A DNA stretch of 64,000 nucleotides from an uncultured Geobacteraceae bacterium (GTDB lineage Bacteria; Desulfobacterota; Desulfuromonadia; Geobacterales; Pseudopelobacteraceae). This document shows positions 1 through 8,787 of this stretch, piece by piece. The position numbers and the translations under genes were made by a program. A model generated the notes under the pieces. The model did not search any database, was not told the origin of the DNA, and was given only the letters and a program-made list of their open reading frames with translations. The stretch is taken from contig CAIQWT010000076.1 of NCBI GenBank assembly GCA_903875605.1, positions 1 through 64,000 of the forward strand, given 5' to 3'. Numbering within the stretch: the first letter of the stretch is position 1; every line of letters begins with the position of its first letter.

Positions 1-1
1 C

Positions 2-3000
2 GCCGCTGAAAGCGCCAGTGACCTCTTCACCATGAGCGTCAGCGACGGCGACGGCACCCCGGTAACGCAGAACTACACGGTGACCGTCACTGGTGCTGAC
101 GACGCTCCGACGCTTGCCGCCGACACAAAAACCGTAGCCGAAGACACCGCTGCCAGCAGCAATGTCCTTGCCAATGATAGCGACGTTGACAACACCCTCA
201 CGGTCAGCAGTTTCACCGTCACCGGTGATGCCACGGTCCACGCTGTCGGCACCACCGCCACCATTGCCGGCAAGGGCACCCTGACCATAGCCGCCAACGG
301 CGACTACACCTTTACCCCTGTTGCCAACTGGAGCGGCACTGTTCCTCAGGTCACCTACACGGTAAATACCGGCTCCACCAGCACGCTTGATATCACTGTG
401 ACTGCGGTCAATGATGCTCCTGTCCTGGTCGCCGACAGCAAGGTCGTGGCCGAAGACACCACCACTACCGGCAACGTACTTACCAACGATAACGTCGTTG
501 ACAACACGCTGAATGTTGCGAGCTTCCGGATCCTTGATGATGCAACTGTGTATACCGCCGGTCAGACCGCCACCATCACCGGCATAGGAACCCTCACCAT
601 TGCAGCCAACGGCGCCTACACATTCACCCCGGTTGCCAATTGGAACGGCAGCGTGCCAGAGGTGACCTATACTGTTACTACTGGTGAAACCAGTACGCTT
701 GCTATTCTGCTTACACCGGTTGACGACCCCTCCGTCCTGGTTGCCGATACAAAAACCGTTGTTGAAAACATCACGGCCACGGGCAATGTGTTGACCAATG
801 ACAGTGATGTTGACAACACGCTCACGGTAGCCACGTTCAAAGTATCCGGTGACGTCACGGCCTACGTCGCCGGCACCACCGCCACCATCGCCGGTAAAGG
901 TACTCTGACCATAGCCGCCAACGGCGCCTACACGTTCATACCGGCTGTTGCCTGGAGTGGCAGCGTTCCGGAGGTGACCTACACGGTCAATACCGGTTCC
1001 ACCAGCACCCTGAATATTTCCGTCACACCGGCGGATCATTCTCCGGGTCTGGCCGCCGACAGCAAAATTTCTCTTGAGGATGCAACGGGCGGTGGCAATG
1101 TTCTTGCCAACGACAGCAATGCTTCCAGTGTTACGAGCTTCCAGATTCTTGATGACGCCACTTTATATACCGCCGGTCAGACGGCCACCATCGCCGGCAT
1201 AGGCAACCTCACCATCGCCCCTAATGGCGCCTACACCTTTACCCCGGTTGCTAATTGGACCGGCACTGTTCCGGAAGTGACATACACGGCCAATAGTGGT
1301 GAAACCAGCACGCTTTCTATCCTGCTCACGCCGGTTGACGACGCCTCCGTCACGGTTGCCGATACAAAAACGGTAACTGAAGACACGGCTGCCACGGGCA
1401 ATGTACTGACCAACGACCGTGACGTTGACAACAACCTCACGGTTACCACTTTCCAGGTGAGCGGTGACGCCATGCTCTACAATTTCGGTGACACTGCAAC
1501 TATCGCCGGTAAGGGGACGCTGACCATAGGTTCCACCGGCGCTTACGCTTTCACCCCCCTTGCTAACTGGAACGGCACTGTTCCGCAGGTGACCTACACG
1601 GTTAGCACCGGTTCCGTCAACACGCTTGACATTACGGTAACCGCCATCAACGATGCGCCGATCGCCAGCATGGTCACGCTTACAGCTATCGCCGAAGACA
1701 GCGGCGCTCGCACCATCACCCAGACAGAACTGCTTGGCAACGCTGCCGACTTCGAGGATGATATATTGACTGCCAGCGCCCTTGCTATAGTCGACGGCAG
1801 CGGCACTATGGTTGACAACCACGACGGAACCTTTGTCTACACGCCTGCGCTGAACGACAACAGTTCTGTCAGATTCAGCTATACCATCAGTGACGGCAAC
1901 GGCGGCACGGTGGCGGGCAGCGCCATCCTTGACATTACTCCGGTTAACGACGCTCCGGTTGCCACCGGAGACAGCATCACCACCGCCGAAGACACGGCAA
2001 AAACCATCAGTGTTGCCACGCTGCTCAGTAACGACAGCGACGTAGACGGCGACACGTTTTCCATCAGCAGCATTACGCAGTCGGGCCACGGCAGTGTGGT
2101 TGAAAACCATGACGGCACCGTTACCTACACTCCGGTGGCTAACTACAACGGCTCCGACAGCTTCACATACATGGTATCCGACGGTATTACCTCCACCACC
2201 GGCACAGTGAGCGTTACGGTTACTCCGGTAAACGACGCCTCGGTCCTGGTCGCCGACAGCAAGGCTGTAGTCGAAAACACCACCGCTACCGGCAATGTGC
2301 TGACAAATGACAGCGATGTCGACAACACGCTGAGTGTTACATCATTCCAGATATTCGGTGACTCTACTATTTACAGGTTCGGACAGACTGCAGTCATCTT
2401 CGGTAAGGGGGCACTGACCATTGCTGCAAATGGTGAATATTCCTTTGTTCCTGTGACGGCTTGGAACGGCAGCGTTCCCGAAGTGACCTACACAGTCAGT
2501 ACCGGTTCTTCCAGCACACTGACTATTTCCGTCACGCCGGTTGATCAAACTCTAGGTCTGGTCGCCGACAGCAACATCACTCGTGAGGATTCCACCGCCA
2601 GCGGCAATGTTCTTGCCAACGACAGGAATGTGACCGGACTTACTAGCTTCCTGATCCTTAATGACACAACTGTTTACACCGCCGGTCAGACGGCCAGCAT
2701 GGCCGGAATAGGTTCGCTAAAAATTTCCGCCAATGGCGCCTACTCTTTTACCCCGGTTGCTAACTGGAACGGCAGTGTCCCGGAAGTGACGTACACAGCC
2801 AATAATGGAGGGACCAGCACGCTTGCTATCCTGCTTACGCCGGTTGACGACACCTCCGTCACGGTTGCCGACACAAAAACCGTTGCTGAAGACACCACTG
2901 CCTCGGGCAATGTACTGGCCAATGACAGCGATGTTGACAACACTCTTACGGTAGCCACGTTCAAAGTATCCGGTGATGCGACTGCTTATACGTTTGGGCA

Positions 3001-4420
3001 GACCGCCACCATTGCAGGGAAAGGCACTCTGACAATAGCCGCCAACGGCGACTACACCTTCACCCCTTCTGCCAACTGGAACGGCACTGTGCCGCAGGTT
3101 AACTACACGGTAAGTACCGGTTCTACCAGCACCATTGACATCACGGTAACAGCTGTTAACGATGCACCGGTCGCGTCACCTGATTCCGGTGCTGTCGGCA
3201 ATGATACTGTCCTGACAGTTAATGCCGCTCACGGCGTGCTTGCCAATGATGCTGACCCTGATGTTGGCGACATCTACACTGTCAGCGCCGTTAACGGTGA
3301 TGCAGCTAAAGTTGCTGCAGTCGTTGCAGGAGCTGGTGGCGGCACGTTTGTTATCGGGGCCGACGGTTCCTATTCCTTTAATCCAGGCAATGATTTTGAC
3401 AATCTGTCAGTCGGTGCGACGCGCACTAGCATGGTCAGTTGCACCATTCTGGATAACAACGGTCTCAGCTCTACCAGCACGCTGACGGTTACGGTCACAG
3501 GGGTGAAAATGGTTGCCGTGACCACTCCTGTTGTGGACACCACTCCTGTTTCTCCTGTAGTTGCTGTTTCCTCTGCCGCAGTTCCAGTCATCAGCCTGCC
3601 ACAGGTGTCTGAGACAACCTCTCCGGCTCTTCTGACAACAACAGTGGTTACGTTACCCTCTTCGGCGGATGTAGCTCAACCATCTTCCTTGAATGCTGTC
3701 GCTCCATCTGACACCGTTAAGGCGCAAAATGCTGAACCTTCTAAAGGGACTACTAATCAGGGAGCCGTGAACGACGCTACAGCGACGGGCTTGAGTACCG
3801 GACTTGTTGTTATGGGGGGGGCTGATCGAACTTTGGGTGGTGATGGTCTTTATCTGGTAAAAACACCATCTTCACAGGAGTCTTTGACCAATGTAACTAC
3901 CTCATTTAATCTCCCACTTGGCATGTTCAGGCATTCCGATTCCAACGCTAATGTCAAGGTGGAAGCAGTGCTGTCCGATGGGCGACCTTTGCCGGACTGG
4001 ATGACATTCGACCCGGCCAGCGGCCGCTTTACCGCCAAGCCTCCGGCTGATTCCGGCGGTACTCTGGATATTAAGATAACTGCGCGGGACCAGAATGGTA
4101 ATCTGGTTGAAACCCAGTTCCTCTTCCATATTACGAAAACCAAGTCGACTAAGCCGGCGGCTGTTGACACCGATGCAGCCAATGACGGTGCGACACAAAA
4201 AGACGGTAAACCATACGACAACGTCGATGATATTCTGCTTTCACCTCGAACGGATAACAGGGACAGGCTGGATCCGAGAAGATACCCATCTGTAAAACCG
4301 CTTAAAGGGAGACCTTCCTTGACCGAGCAGTTGGCGGCTTTCGACCAGCGAAGCAACAAAGTACCAGTACTTTTTTCTGCCTTAAACAAAACCGTTTATT
4401 CCATGAGTAAGGGTGGCTGA
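2..4420 (+). CDS. Giant tandem-repeat cell-surface adhesin, 3' part (5' end outside window)
   Basis: The frame is open to the left edge of the window, so this is the C-terminal part (about 1,470 residues) of a larger protein. The first ATG at 32 is internal. It has about eleven units of roughly 90-105 residues. Most have the pattern VADTKTV.ED..A.GNVL.NDSDVDNTLTV, then TATIAGKGTLTIAANG, then NWNG.VPEVTYTV. Two central units are shorter cadherin-like modules with DGT..YTP and NDAP. These are VCBS/cadherin-type Ig-like folds found in biofilm adhesins. After a Thr/Val/Pro-rich spacer comes a CADG/putative-Ig domain (LPDWMTFDPASGRFTAKPP) and a basic tail with GRPSLTEQL. I see no RTX nonapeptides in this part. 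The gene lies 45 bp upstream of a four-gene export set, so it is probably the cargo. The function as an adhesin is inferred from architecture. Confidence 0.85.
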   Translation, partial: AAESASDLFTMSVSDGDGTPVTQNYTVTVTGADDAPTLAADTKTVAEDTAASSNVLANDSDVDNTLTVSSFTVTGDATVHAVGTTATIAGKGTLTIAANGDYTFTPVANWSGTVPQVTYTVNTGSTSTLDITVTAVNDAPVLVADSKVVAEDTTTTGNVLTNDNVVDNTLNVASFRILDDATVYTAGQTATITGIGTLTIAANGAYTFTPVANWNGSVPEVTYTVTTGETSTLAILLTPVDDPSVLVADTKTVVENITATGNVLTNDSDVDNTLTVATFKVSGDVTAYVAGTTATIAGKGTLTIAANGAYTFIPAVAWSGSVPEVTYTVNTGSTSTLNISVTPADHSPGLAADSKISLEDATGGGNVLANDSNASSVTSFQILDDATLYTAGQTATIAGIGNLTIAPNGAYTFTPVANWTGTVPEVTYTANSGETSTLSILLTPVDDASVTVADTKTVTEDTAATGNVLTNDRDVDNNLTVTTFQVSGDAMLYNFGDTATIAGKGTLTIGSTGAYAFTPLANWNGTVPQVTYTVSTGSVNTLDITVTAINDAPIASMVTLTAIAEDSGARTITQTELLGNAADFEDDILTASALAIVDGSGTMVDNHDGTFVYTPALNDNSSVRFSYTISDGNGGTVAGSAILDITPVNDAPVATGDSITTAEDTAKTISVATLLSNDSDVDGDTFSISSITQSGHGSVVENHDGTVTYTPVANYNGSDSFTYMVSDGITSTTGTVSVTVTPVNDASVLVADSKAVVENTTATGNVLTNDSDVDNTLSVTSFQIFGDSTIYRFGQTAVIFGKGALTIAANGEYSFVPVTAWNGSVPEVTYTVSTGSSSTLTISVTPVDQTLGLVADSNITREDSTASGNVLANDRNVTGLTSFLILNDTTVYTAGQTASMAGIGSLKISANGAYSFTPVANWNGSVPEVTYTANNGGTSTLAILLTPVDDTSVTVADTKTVAEDTTASGNVLANDSDVDNTLTVATFKVSGDATAYTFGQTATIAGKGTLTIAANGDYTFTPSANWNGTVPQVNYTVSTGSTSTIDITVTAVNDAPVASPDSGAVGNDTVLTVNAAHGVLANDADPDVGDIYTVSAVNGDAAKVAAVVAGAGGGTFVIGADGSYSFNPGNDFDNLSVGATRTSMVSCTILDNNGLSSTSTLTVTVTGVKMVAVTTPVVDTTPVSPVVAVSSAAVPVISLPQVSETTSPALLTTTVVTLPSSADVAQPSSLNAVAPSDTVKAQNAEPSKGTTNQGAVNDATATGLSTGLVVMGGADRTLGGDGLYLVKTPSSQESLTNVTTSFNLPLGMFRHSDSNANVKVEAVLSDGRPLPDWMTFDPASGRFTAKPPADSGGTLDIKITARDQNGNLVETQFLFHITKTKSTKPAAVDTDAANDGATQKDGKPYDNVDDILLSPRTDNRDRLDPRRYPSVKPLKGRPSLTEQLAAFDQRSNKVPVLFSALNKTVYSMSKGG

Positions 4421-4465
4421 CAGACTGATACGTTTACATATTACTGCTAACAGGGAGCAGACAGG

Positions 4466-6559
4466 ATGAAACACCTAAGTATACTGATTGTATTATGTTC
4501 AATTTTAACAAGTTGTGCTGTGTCCACCACACCACAGGTGCAGAAGGATATCCTGAAACGGATCGACACAGACCGCGAAGCGATATACAAAGACCAGGAG
4601 CCTCTGGTGGGCGCAATCACCCTTGAGGAGGCTATGGCGCGATCCATCAAGTATAATCTGGACCATCGGCTCAAGATTATGGAGGATGCACTTGCCCTGA
4701 GACAGGTTGACCTTATGAAATATGATATGCTTCCCAAGCTCGTGGTTGCGGCAGGGTATACGGAACGGAATTCGTACAATGCCTCTTCCAGTATGAATGT
4801 GGCTACTAACACGCAATCTCTTGCGCCATCGACGTCACAGGATAAGGGGCATTATAACGGTGACCTGACGCTTACCTGGAATATACTGGATTTCGGGGTG
4901 AGCTACTTCCAGGCCAAGCAGCAGGCAGACCGTGCCCATATCATGGCAGAGCGTCGCCGGAAGGTTGTTCATTCGATCATGCAGCAGGTTCGTCAGGCAT
5001 ATTGGCTTGCCCTGGGTGCTCAACAGCTTGAGGGACGTTTCGAACCGCTGCTGAAGGGAGTGGCAAAGGCACTACAGGATTCTTCCAGTATCGAACAGGA
5101 AAAGCTACGTGCACCACTCGAGGCTCTGAACTACCGGAAGACGCTACTTGAAATCATGAAACAACTGGAGACGTTCCGCGATGAACTGGCCCAGGCAAAG
5201 CCAAGACTTGCTTCTCTGATGAACGTCCCCTTGGGACAGTCCTTTACCCTGTATCCTTCAAAGATGGAGATGTTGGAACTTTCCGTCAAGCTGGGTGAAA
5301 TGGAAAACAAAGCTCTTTTGCAGCGCCCAGAGCTTTTGGAGGCGGACTACAACGAGCGGATCAGTGTTAACGAAACCCGTAAGGCCATTGCCAGGATGCT
5401 TCCGGGCATTGAGCTGTCGGTTGGAGGACACTCTGAAAGCAACAGTTTTCTGGTAAATCAGCAGTGGGTTGAAGGAGGAGCACGGCTCACCTGGAACCTG
5501 ATGAATCTTATCAGCGCCCCAAGCCAGTACAAGATTGCCACAAGTCAGGTCAAGATTGTACAAACGCAGCGTCTTGCACTCAGTATGGCGGTCCTCACCC
5601 AGGTCCACGTTGCATACCGCGACTTCTACAATCGCAAGCGTCAGTATGAACTGTCGGAGCAGTTGCAGGACATAGATGCCCGAATCCATGAACAGACGAT
5701 GAACCAGGCAAAAAGCGGTGCACAGAACCAGTTGAACGAGATCCGATCTGAGACGGCATCACTTATGGCAGAATACCGGAGCTACCAAAATTATGCCTCC
5801 CTGCAGAGTGCCTGCGGTCAAATGCTGGCTACCCTCGGTGAGGATCCGTTGCCGGCAACAGCCACATCCCACGACATAAAGCCGCTTTCCGGGGATATTG
5901 GCGTGTGGCTCCACGGCTCTGGTGCACTGTGTTTGCCCGTGCCGGTCGCTCCGGTTGCAGCTGTCCCACCGGTCCCTGCTGTGAAACCACCGGCTGCGGT
6001 TGCTGCTGTCCAGCTGGTTCCTTTTGTGAAGCCACCGGTTGCCGATGCTACTGTAACCACTATTCCGGCGGCGGCTCAGCCGGTCTCAGCGGTGAAACCA
6101 CTACCGTTTATCGAAGCTACTGCCCCGCCGACTCCGGTGGCTGTTGCTCAGTCGGCTGTTGTGGTTGCTCAGCCCAAAGCCCATTCACTCAAGACGGCCA
6201 GCCCGATTATACTGCCGCTGAAATTTGGCCAGTCGCAGTCGGAAGTGAGGCCATATCATTACGATGCACTCAAAATATTTGCTGATTACTTTAAAGAATG
6301 CCCTGATGCAACGGTAGAAATTTCAGGCCATACTGACAACATTCGTTTTGTTGACAATTCTGACAGCAACAGGAGGCTGTCCCAGCGTCGAGCGGACAAT
6401 ATCCGCAACTATCTCACCACTACTTACGGCATTGATCCGGGGCGTATTACCGCCAGAGGATTCGGGCCACTGAAACCTGTTGCAGGTAATGGCACCGAGG
6501 AGGGCAGGCGGAAAAATCGTCGCATTGAGGCAAATTTTACCTGTGAAAAGAAACAATAA
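4466..6559 (+). CDS. TolC-family outer membrane lipoprotein fused to a C-terminal OmpA domain
   Basis: 697 residues. It starts with a lipoprotein signal peptide whose lipobox is L14-T15-S16-C17. Residues about 50-470 are a TolC/OEP-type outer-membrane channel, with long helical stretches and repeated 'LTLTWNILDFG' and 'ARLTWNLMNL' strands typical of the family. A Pro/Val/Ala-rich linker follows at about 485-585. The last 100 residues are an OmpA-like peptidoglycan-binding domain (ISGHTDN, LSQRRADNIRNYL, GFG, RRKNRRIE). TolC proteins form the outer-membrane exit duct of type I secretion and efflux systems. The OmpA domain would tether this duct to the cell wall. A good ribosome-binding site (GGGAGCAGACAGG) precedes the ATG. 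The gene sits between the adhesin and the adaptor genes, so export of the adhesin is the likely role. Confidence 0.88.
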   Translation: MKHLSILIVLCSILTSCAVSTTPQVQKDILKRIDTDREAIYKDQEPLVGAITLEEAMARSIKYNLDHRLKIMEDALALRQVDLMKYDMLPKLVVAAGYTERNSYNASSSMNVATNTQSLAPSTSQDKGHYNGDLTLTWNILDFGVSYFQAKQQADRAHIMAERRRKVVHSIMQQVRQAYWLALGAQQLEGRFEPLLKGVAKALQDSSSIEQEKLRAPLEALNYRKTLLEIMKQLETFRDELAQAKPRLASLMNVPLGQSFTLYPSKMEMLELSVKLGEMENKALLQRPELLEADYNERISVNETRKAIARMLPGIELSVGGHSESNSFLVNQQWVEGGARLTWNLMNLISAPSQYKIATSQVKIVQTQRLALSMAVLTQVHVAYRDFYNRKRQYELSEQLQDIDARIHEQTMNQAKSGAQNQLNEIRSETASLMAEYRSYQNYASLQSACGQMLATLGEDPLPATATSHDIKPLSGDIGVWLHGSGALCLPVPVAPVAAVPPVPAVKPPAAVAAVQLVPFVKPPVADATVTTIPAAAQPVSAVKPLPFIEATAPPTPVAVAQSAVVVAQPKAHSLKTASPIILPLKFGQSQSEVRPYHYDALKIFADYFKECPDATVEISGHTDNIRFVDNSDSNRRLSQRRADNIRNYLTTTYGIDPGRITARGFGPLKPVAGNGTEEGRRKNRRIEANFTCEKKQ

Positions 6560-6673
6560 GAGCAAATACTGCAGTAATAAGGCAACACCATATTTTAGAG
6601 CTAATACCCGATCAAATCTGCCTTCAGTCGTTCCAACAGAATCGGGTGAGGGTAACACGGATAAAGGACTACT

Positions 6674-7459
6674 ATGAACTGTACGATATACAAAACTACA
6701 TGTAATCCTGCCGGTTGCTGCAGTTGGGGGATTTTTCTTATGATGTCGGCGCTACTGTTTCCACAGTTTGCCGCCGCCCAGGAAAACCTGTTTGGTAACC
6801 GTATCCGGGCCCAGCTTACGGCCTTTCAGCAGACGACACTTTCCGCCGAAATAGCGGCTAATATTTCAAAGCTTCCCCTCCACGAAGGTGAGTCGTTTAA
6901 AAAGGACGATCTGCTTGTCGAGTTCGACTGTGCCCTCCTGAATGCCCAGCTGAACAAGGCGGAGGCTACTGCGGAAGTCGCGCGGCAGGGGTTGAAGGTG
7001 AGCAAGCGTCTTGAAACGCTGAATTCGATCAGCACTCTTGAAGTCGACCAGGCAACGGCACGCGTCAAGGAGACCGAAGCCGAACGTGAGGCGATGAAGG
7101 TGAATGTTTCCAAGTGTTCTCTGGCGGCTCCGTATTCAGGCAGAATTGCCAAGCTGCATGTGGATGCCTACCAGTATGTCACACCGGGCAAACCGCTCAT
7201 GGATATTCTTGATACGAGCCGTCTTGAAGTGCGGCTGATTGTTCCCTCTGTCTGGCTCACCTGGCTTAGGCCTGGTGGCCGTTTTGCCATTCAGATCGAG
7301 GAATTGGGGAAAAACTACACTGCCCGTGTCATTAGGCTTGGTGCACGCATCGATCCGGTAAGCCAGTCTCTGTCGATAACCGGCGAAATTGAGGGGATCC
7401 ATGGCGAGCTTCTTCCCGGCATGAGTGGCTGGGCCACTTTCAGCAAGGCGAAAAAATGA
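6674..7459 (+). CDS. HlyD/RND-type periplasmic adaptor protein
   Basis: 261 residues with an N-terminal signal or anchor segment (about residues 15-36). The mature part is a membrane-fusion protein: a lipoyl half-motif (LSAEIAANISKLPLHEGESFKKDDLLVEFDC), an alpha-hairpin (about 85-140), the returning half-motif (LAAPYSGRIAKLHVDAYQYVTPGKPL), then a beta-barrel domain ending GMSGWATF. Adaptors of this family bridge an inner-membrane transporter and a TolC duct. At 261 residues it is shorter than most HlyD proteins (about 350-450), and its hairpin is short. AAAGGA lies upstream of the ATG. Its stop overlaps the next gene by four bases (ATGA), which suggests translational coupling. Confidence 0.85.
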   Translation: MNCTIYKTTCNPAGCCSWGIFLMMSALLFPQFAAAQENLFGNRIRAQLTAFQQTTLSAEIAANISKLPLHEGESFKKDDLLVEFDCALLNAQLNKAEATAEVARQGLKVSKRLETLNSISTLEVDQATARVKETEAEREAMKVNVSKCSLAAPYSGRIAKLHVDAYQYVTPGKPLMDILDTSRLEVRLIVPSVWLTWLRPGGRFAIQIEELGKNYTARVIRLGARIDPVSQSLSITGEIEGIHGELLPGMSGWATFSKAKK

Positions 7460-8787
7460 TTGAGAATGCGGAAGGTCAAATAATAGGGCTAAGTATTCTC
7501 GTCCAGCTCTCAAGACGAGTCAGAGAGGCTGCCTCAACTGAAGAGATCGGGTTCATTGCTGTCAATGAAAGCAAACAGCTGCTCCCGTACCGTCAGTCCG
7601 CAATCTGGATGCGCGGCAAAGGTATCCTTAGTGTTTCAGGTGTTCCTGATCCGGACCGCAGTTCTCCGTACATACAATGGCTTTCGGAATGCTGCAAGAT
7701 ATGGGATACCGTAAAAACGAGCTGTTGCCATATTCCGGAAGATCTTTCAGATGAACTTTCCAGCTTATGGGGCGAGTGGGCACCGTCCAATGCGGCAATA
7801 GCCCCGTTAAAATTTAAAGATGGTGACCCTCTCGGAGTATTCATTCTCTTTCGAGAAGATCCTTGGCATGAGAACGACCTGGCACTTCTGAACGAACTCG
7901 CTGCAATTTATGCCCACGGTTTTTCTGTATACTCCGGGCGTGGCAATGTTTGGGACAAGTTAAGAAAGATCAACCTCTCAATTAGTATTAAAGCGGGACT
8001 GGCCCTGCTTGCCGTTGCGTCCCTGTTTTATCCGGTGAGTATGTCGGTTCAGGCTCCGGCTGAGATTGTACCGAAGGACGCGTTTGTGGTGAGATCTCCG
8101 CTCGATACGGTTATTGATAAGTTCCATGTACGGCCCAACCAGGCCGTTGTTCAGGGACAGCTCCTTTTTGAGTTTGACCGGACAAACCTCGGTGCCAAGT
8201 ATGGTGTGGCAAGTAAAGCGTATCAGGTGGCTGCAGAAGAATACCGTCAGGCGGCCCAGACGGCCCTTGTGGATGACCGGTTCAAGGCGGAGATAACGCC
8301 GCGAAGGGGCAGGATGGAGGAGAAGGCGACGGAACTTTCCTTCTCCCGGCATCTGTTAAGCAGGGCGGAGGTCCGTGCCCCGCGCTCAGGCATCGTTATT
8401 TTTGCTGAACAAAGCGACTGGATAGGCAAGAGCGTTTCAATCGGGGAGCGGGTTTTGACTATTGCCGACCCGAATCGGGTTGAGATGCTGATTCGACTTC
8501 CGGTAGCGGATGCCATCGATTTTGCCCTGGAAAGTCCGGTACGGCTTTATCTTACGTCGGACCCCAATAATCCGCTGGACGGCACACTGCGTTATGCCGC
8601 CTACAAGCCGGAGGCAACCTCCTCTGGGATTGCCGCCTATCGCCTGAAAGCGGATCTTGCCTCCGGAACCACGCCACCGCGTATCGGGATGAGCGGTACC
8701 GCCCGCATCTACGGTAAAAAAGTGTCCCTCGGCTACTATCTCTTCCGCCGACCACTGACGGCGGTCCGGCAGCGTCTCGGATGGTAG
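7456..8787 (+). CDS. GAF-like domain / HlyD-type membrane adaptor
   Basis: 443 residues. Residues about 1-155 resemble a cytoplasmic GAF-like sensor fold (SIL.QLSRRVREA.S.EEIGFIAVNES, LKFKDGDPLGVFILFRE). A single membrane helix follows at about 175-195 (AGLALLAVASLFYPVSMSV). The rest is a periplasmic HlyD-like domain with both lipoyl half-motifs (VRSPLDTVIDKFHVRPNQ, VRAPRSGIVIFAEQSDWIGKSV) and a barrel ending PPRIGMSGTARIYG. The layout would link a cytoplasmic signal to the export machine. It is translationally coupled to the preceding adaptor and overlaps the M50 gene by seven bases. The GAF assignment is by pattern only. The ligand is unknown. Confidence 0.8.
   Translation: MIENAEGQIIGLSILVQLSRRVREAASTEEIGFIAVNESKQLLPYRQSAIWMRGKGILSVSGVPDPDRSSPYIQWLSECCKIWDTVKTSCCHIPEDLSDELSSLWGEWAPSNAAIAPLKFKDGDPLGVFILFREDPWHENDLALLNELAAIYAHGFSVYSGRGNVWDKLRKINLSISIKAGLALLAVASLFYPVSMSVQAPAEIVPKDAFVVRSPLDTVIDKFHVRPNQAVVQGQLLFEFDRTNLGAKYGVASKAYQVAAEEYRQAAQTALVDDRFKAEITPRRGRMEEKATELSFSRHLLSRAEVRAPRSGIVIFAEQSDWIGKSVSIGERVLTIADPNRVEMLIRLPVADAIDFALESPVRLYLTSDPNNPLDGTLRYAAYKPEATSSGIAAYRLKADLASGTTPPRIGMSGTARIYGKKVSLGYYLFRRPLTAVRQRLGW

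Noticed and set aside
1163-2110. Long minus-strand open frame (315 codons) inside the adhesin gene
   Set aside because: It lies opposite a repetitive, Thr/Asp/Val-rich coding region, follows the repeat periodicity and has no ribosome-binding site or family resemblance. It is an antisense shadow.
5905-6285. 126-codon plus-strand frame inside the TolC-OmpA gene, rich in Cys and Gly
   Set aside because: It is the out-of-frame reading of the Pro/Val/Ala linker repeats. Its composition follows from the GC-rich repeat codons.
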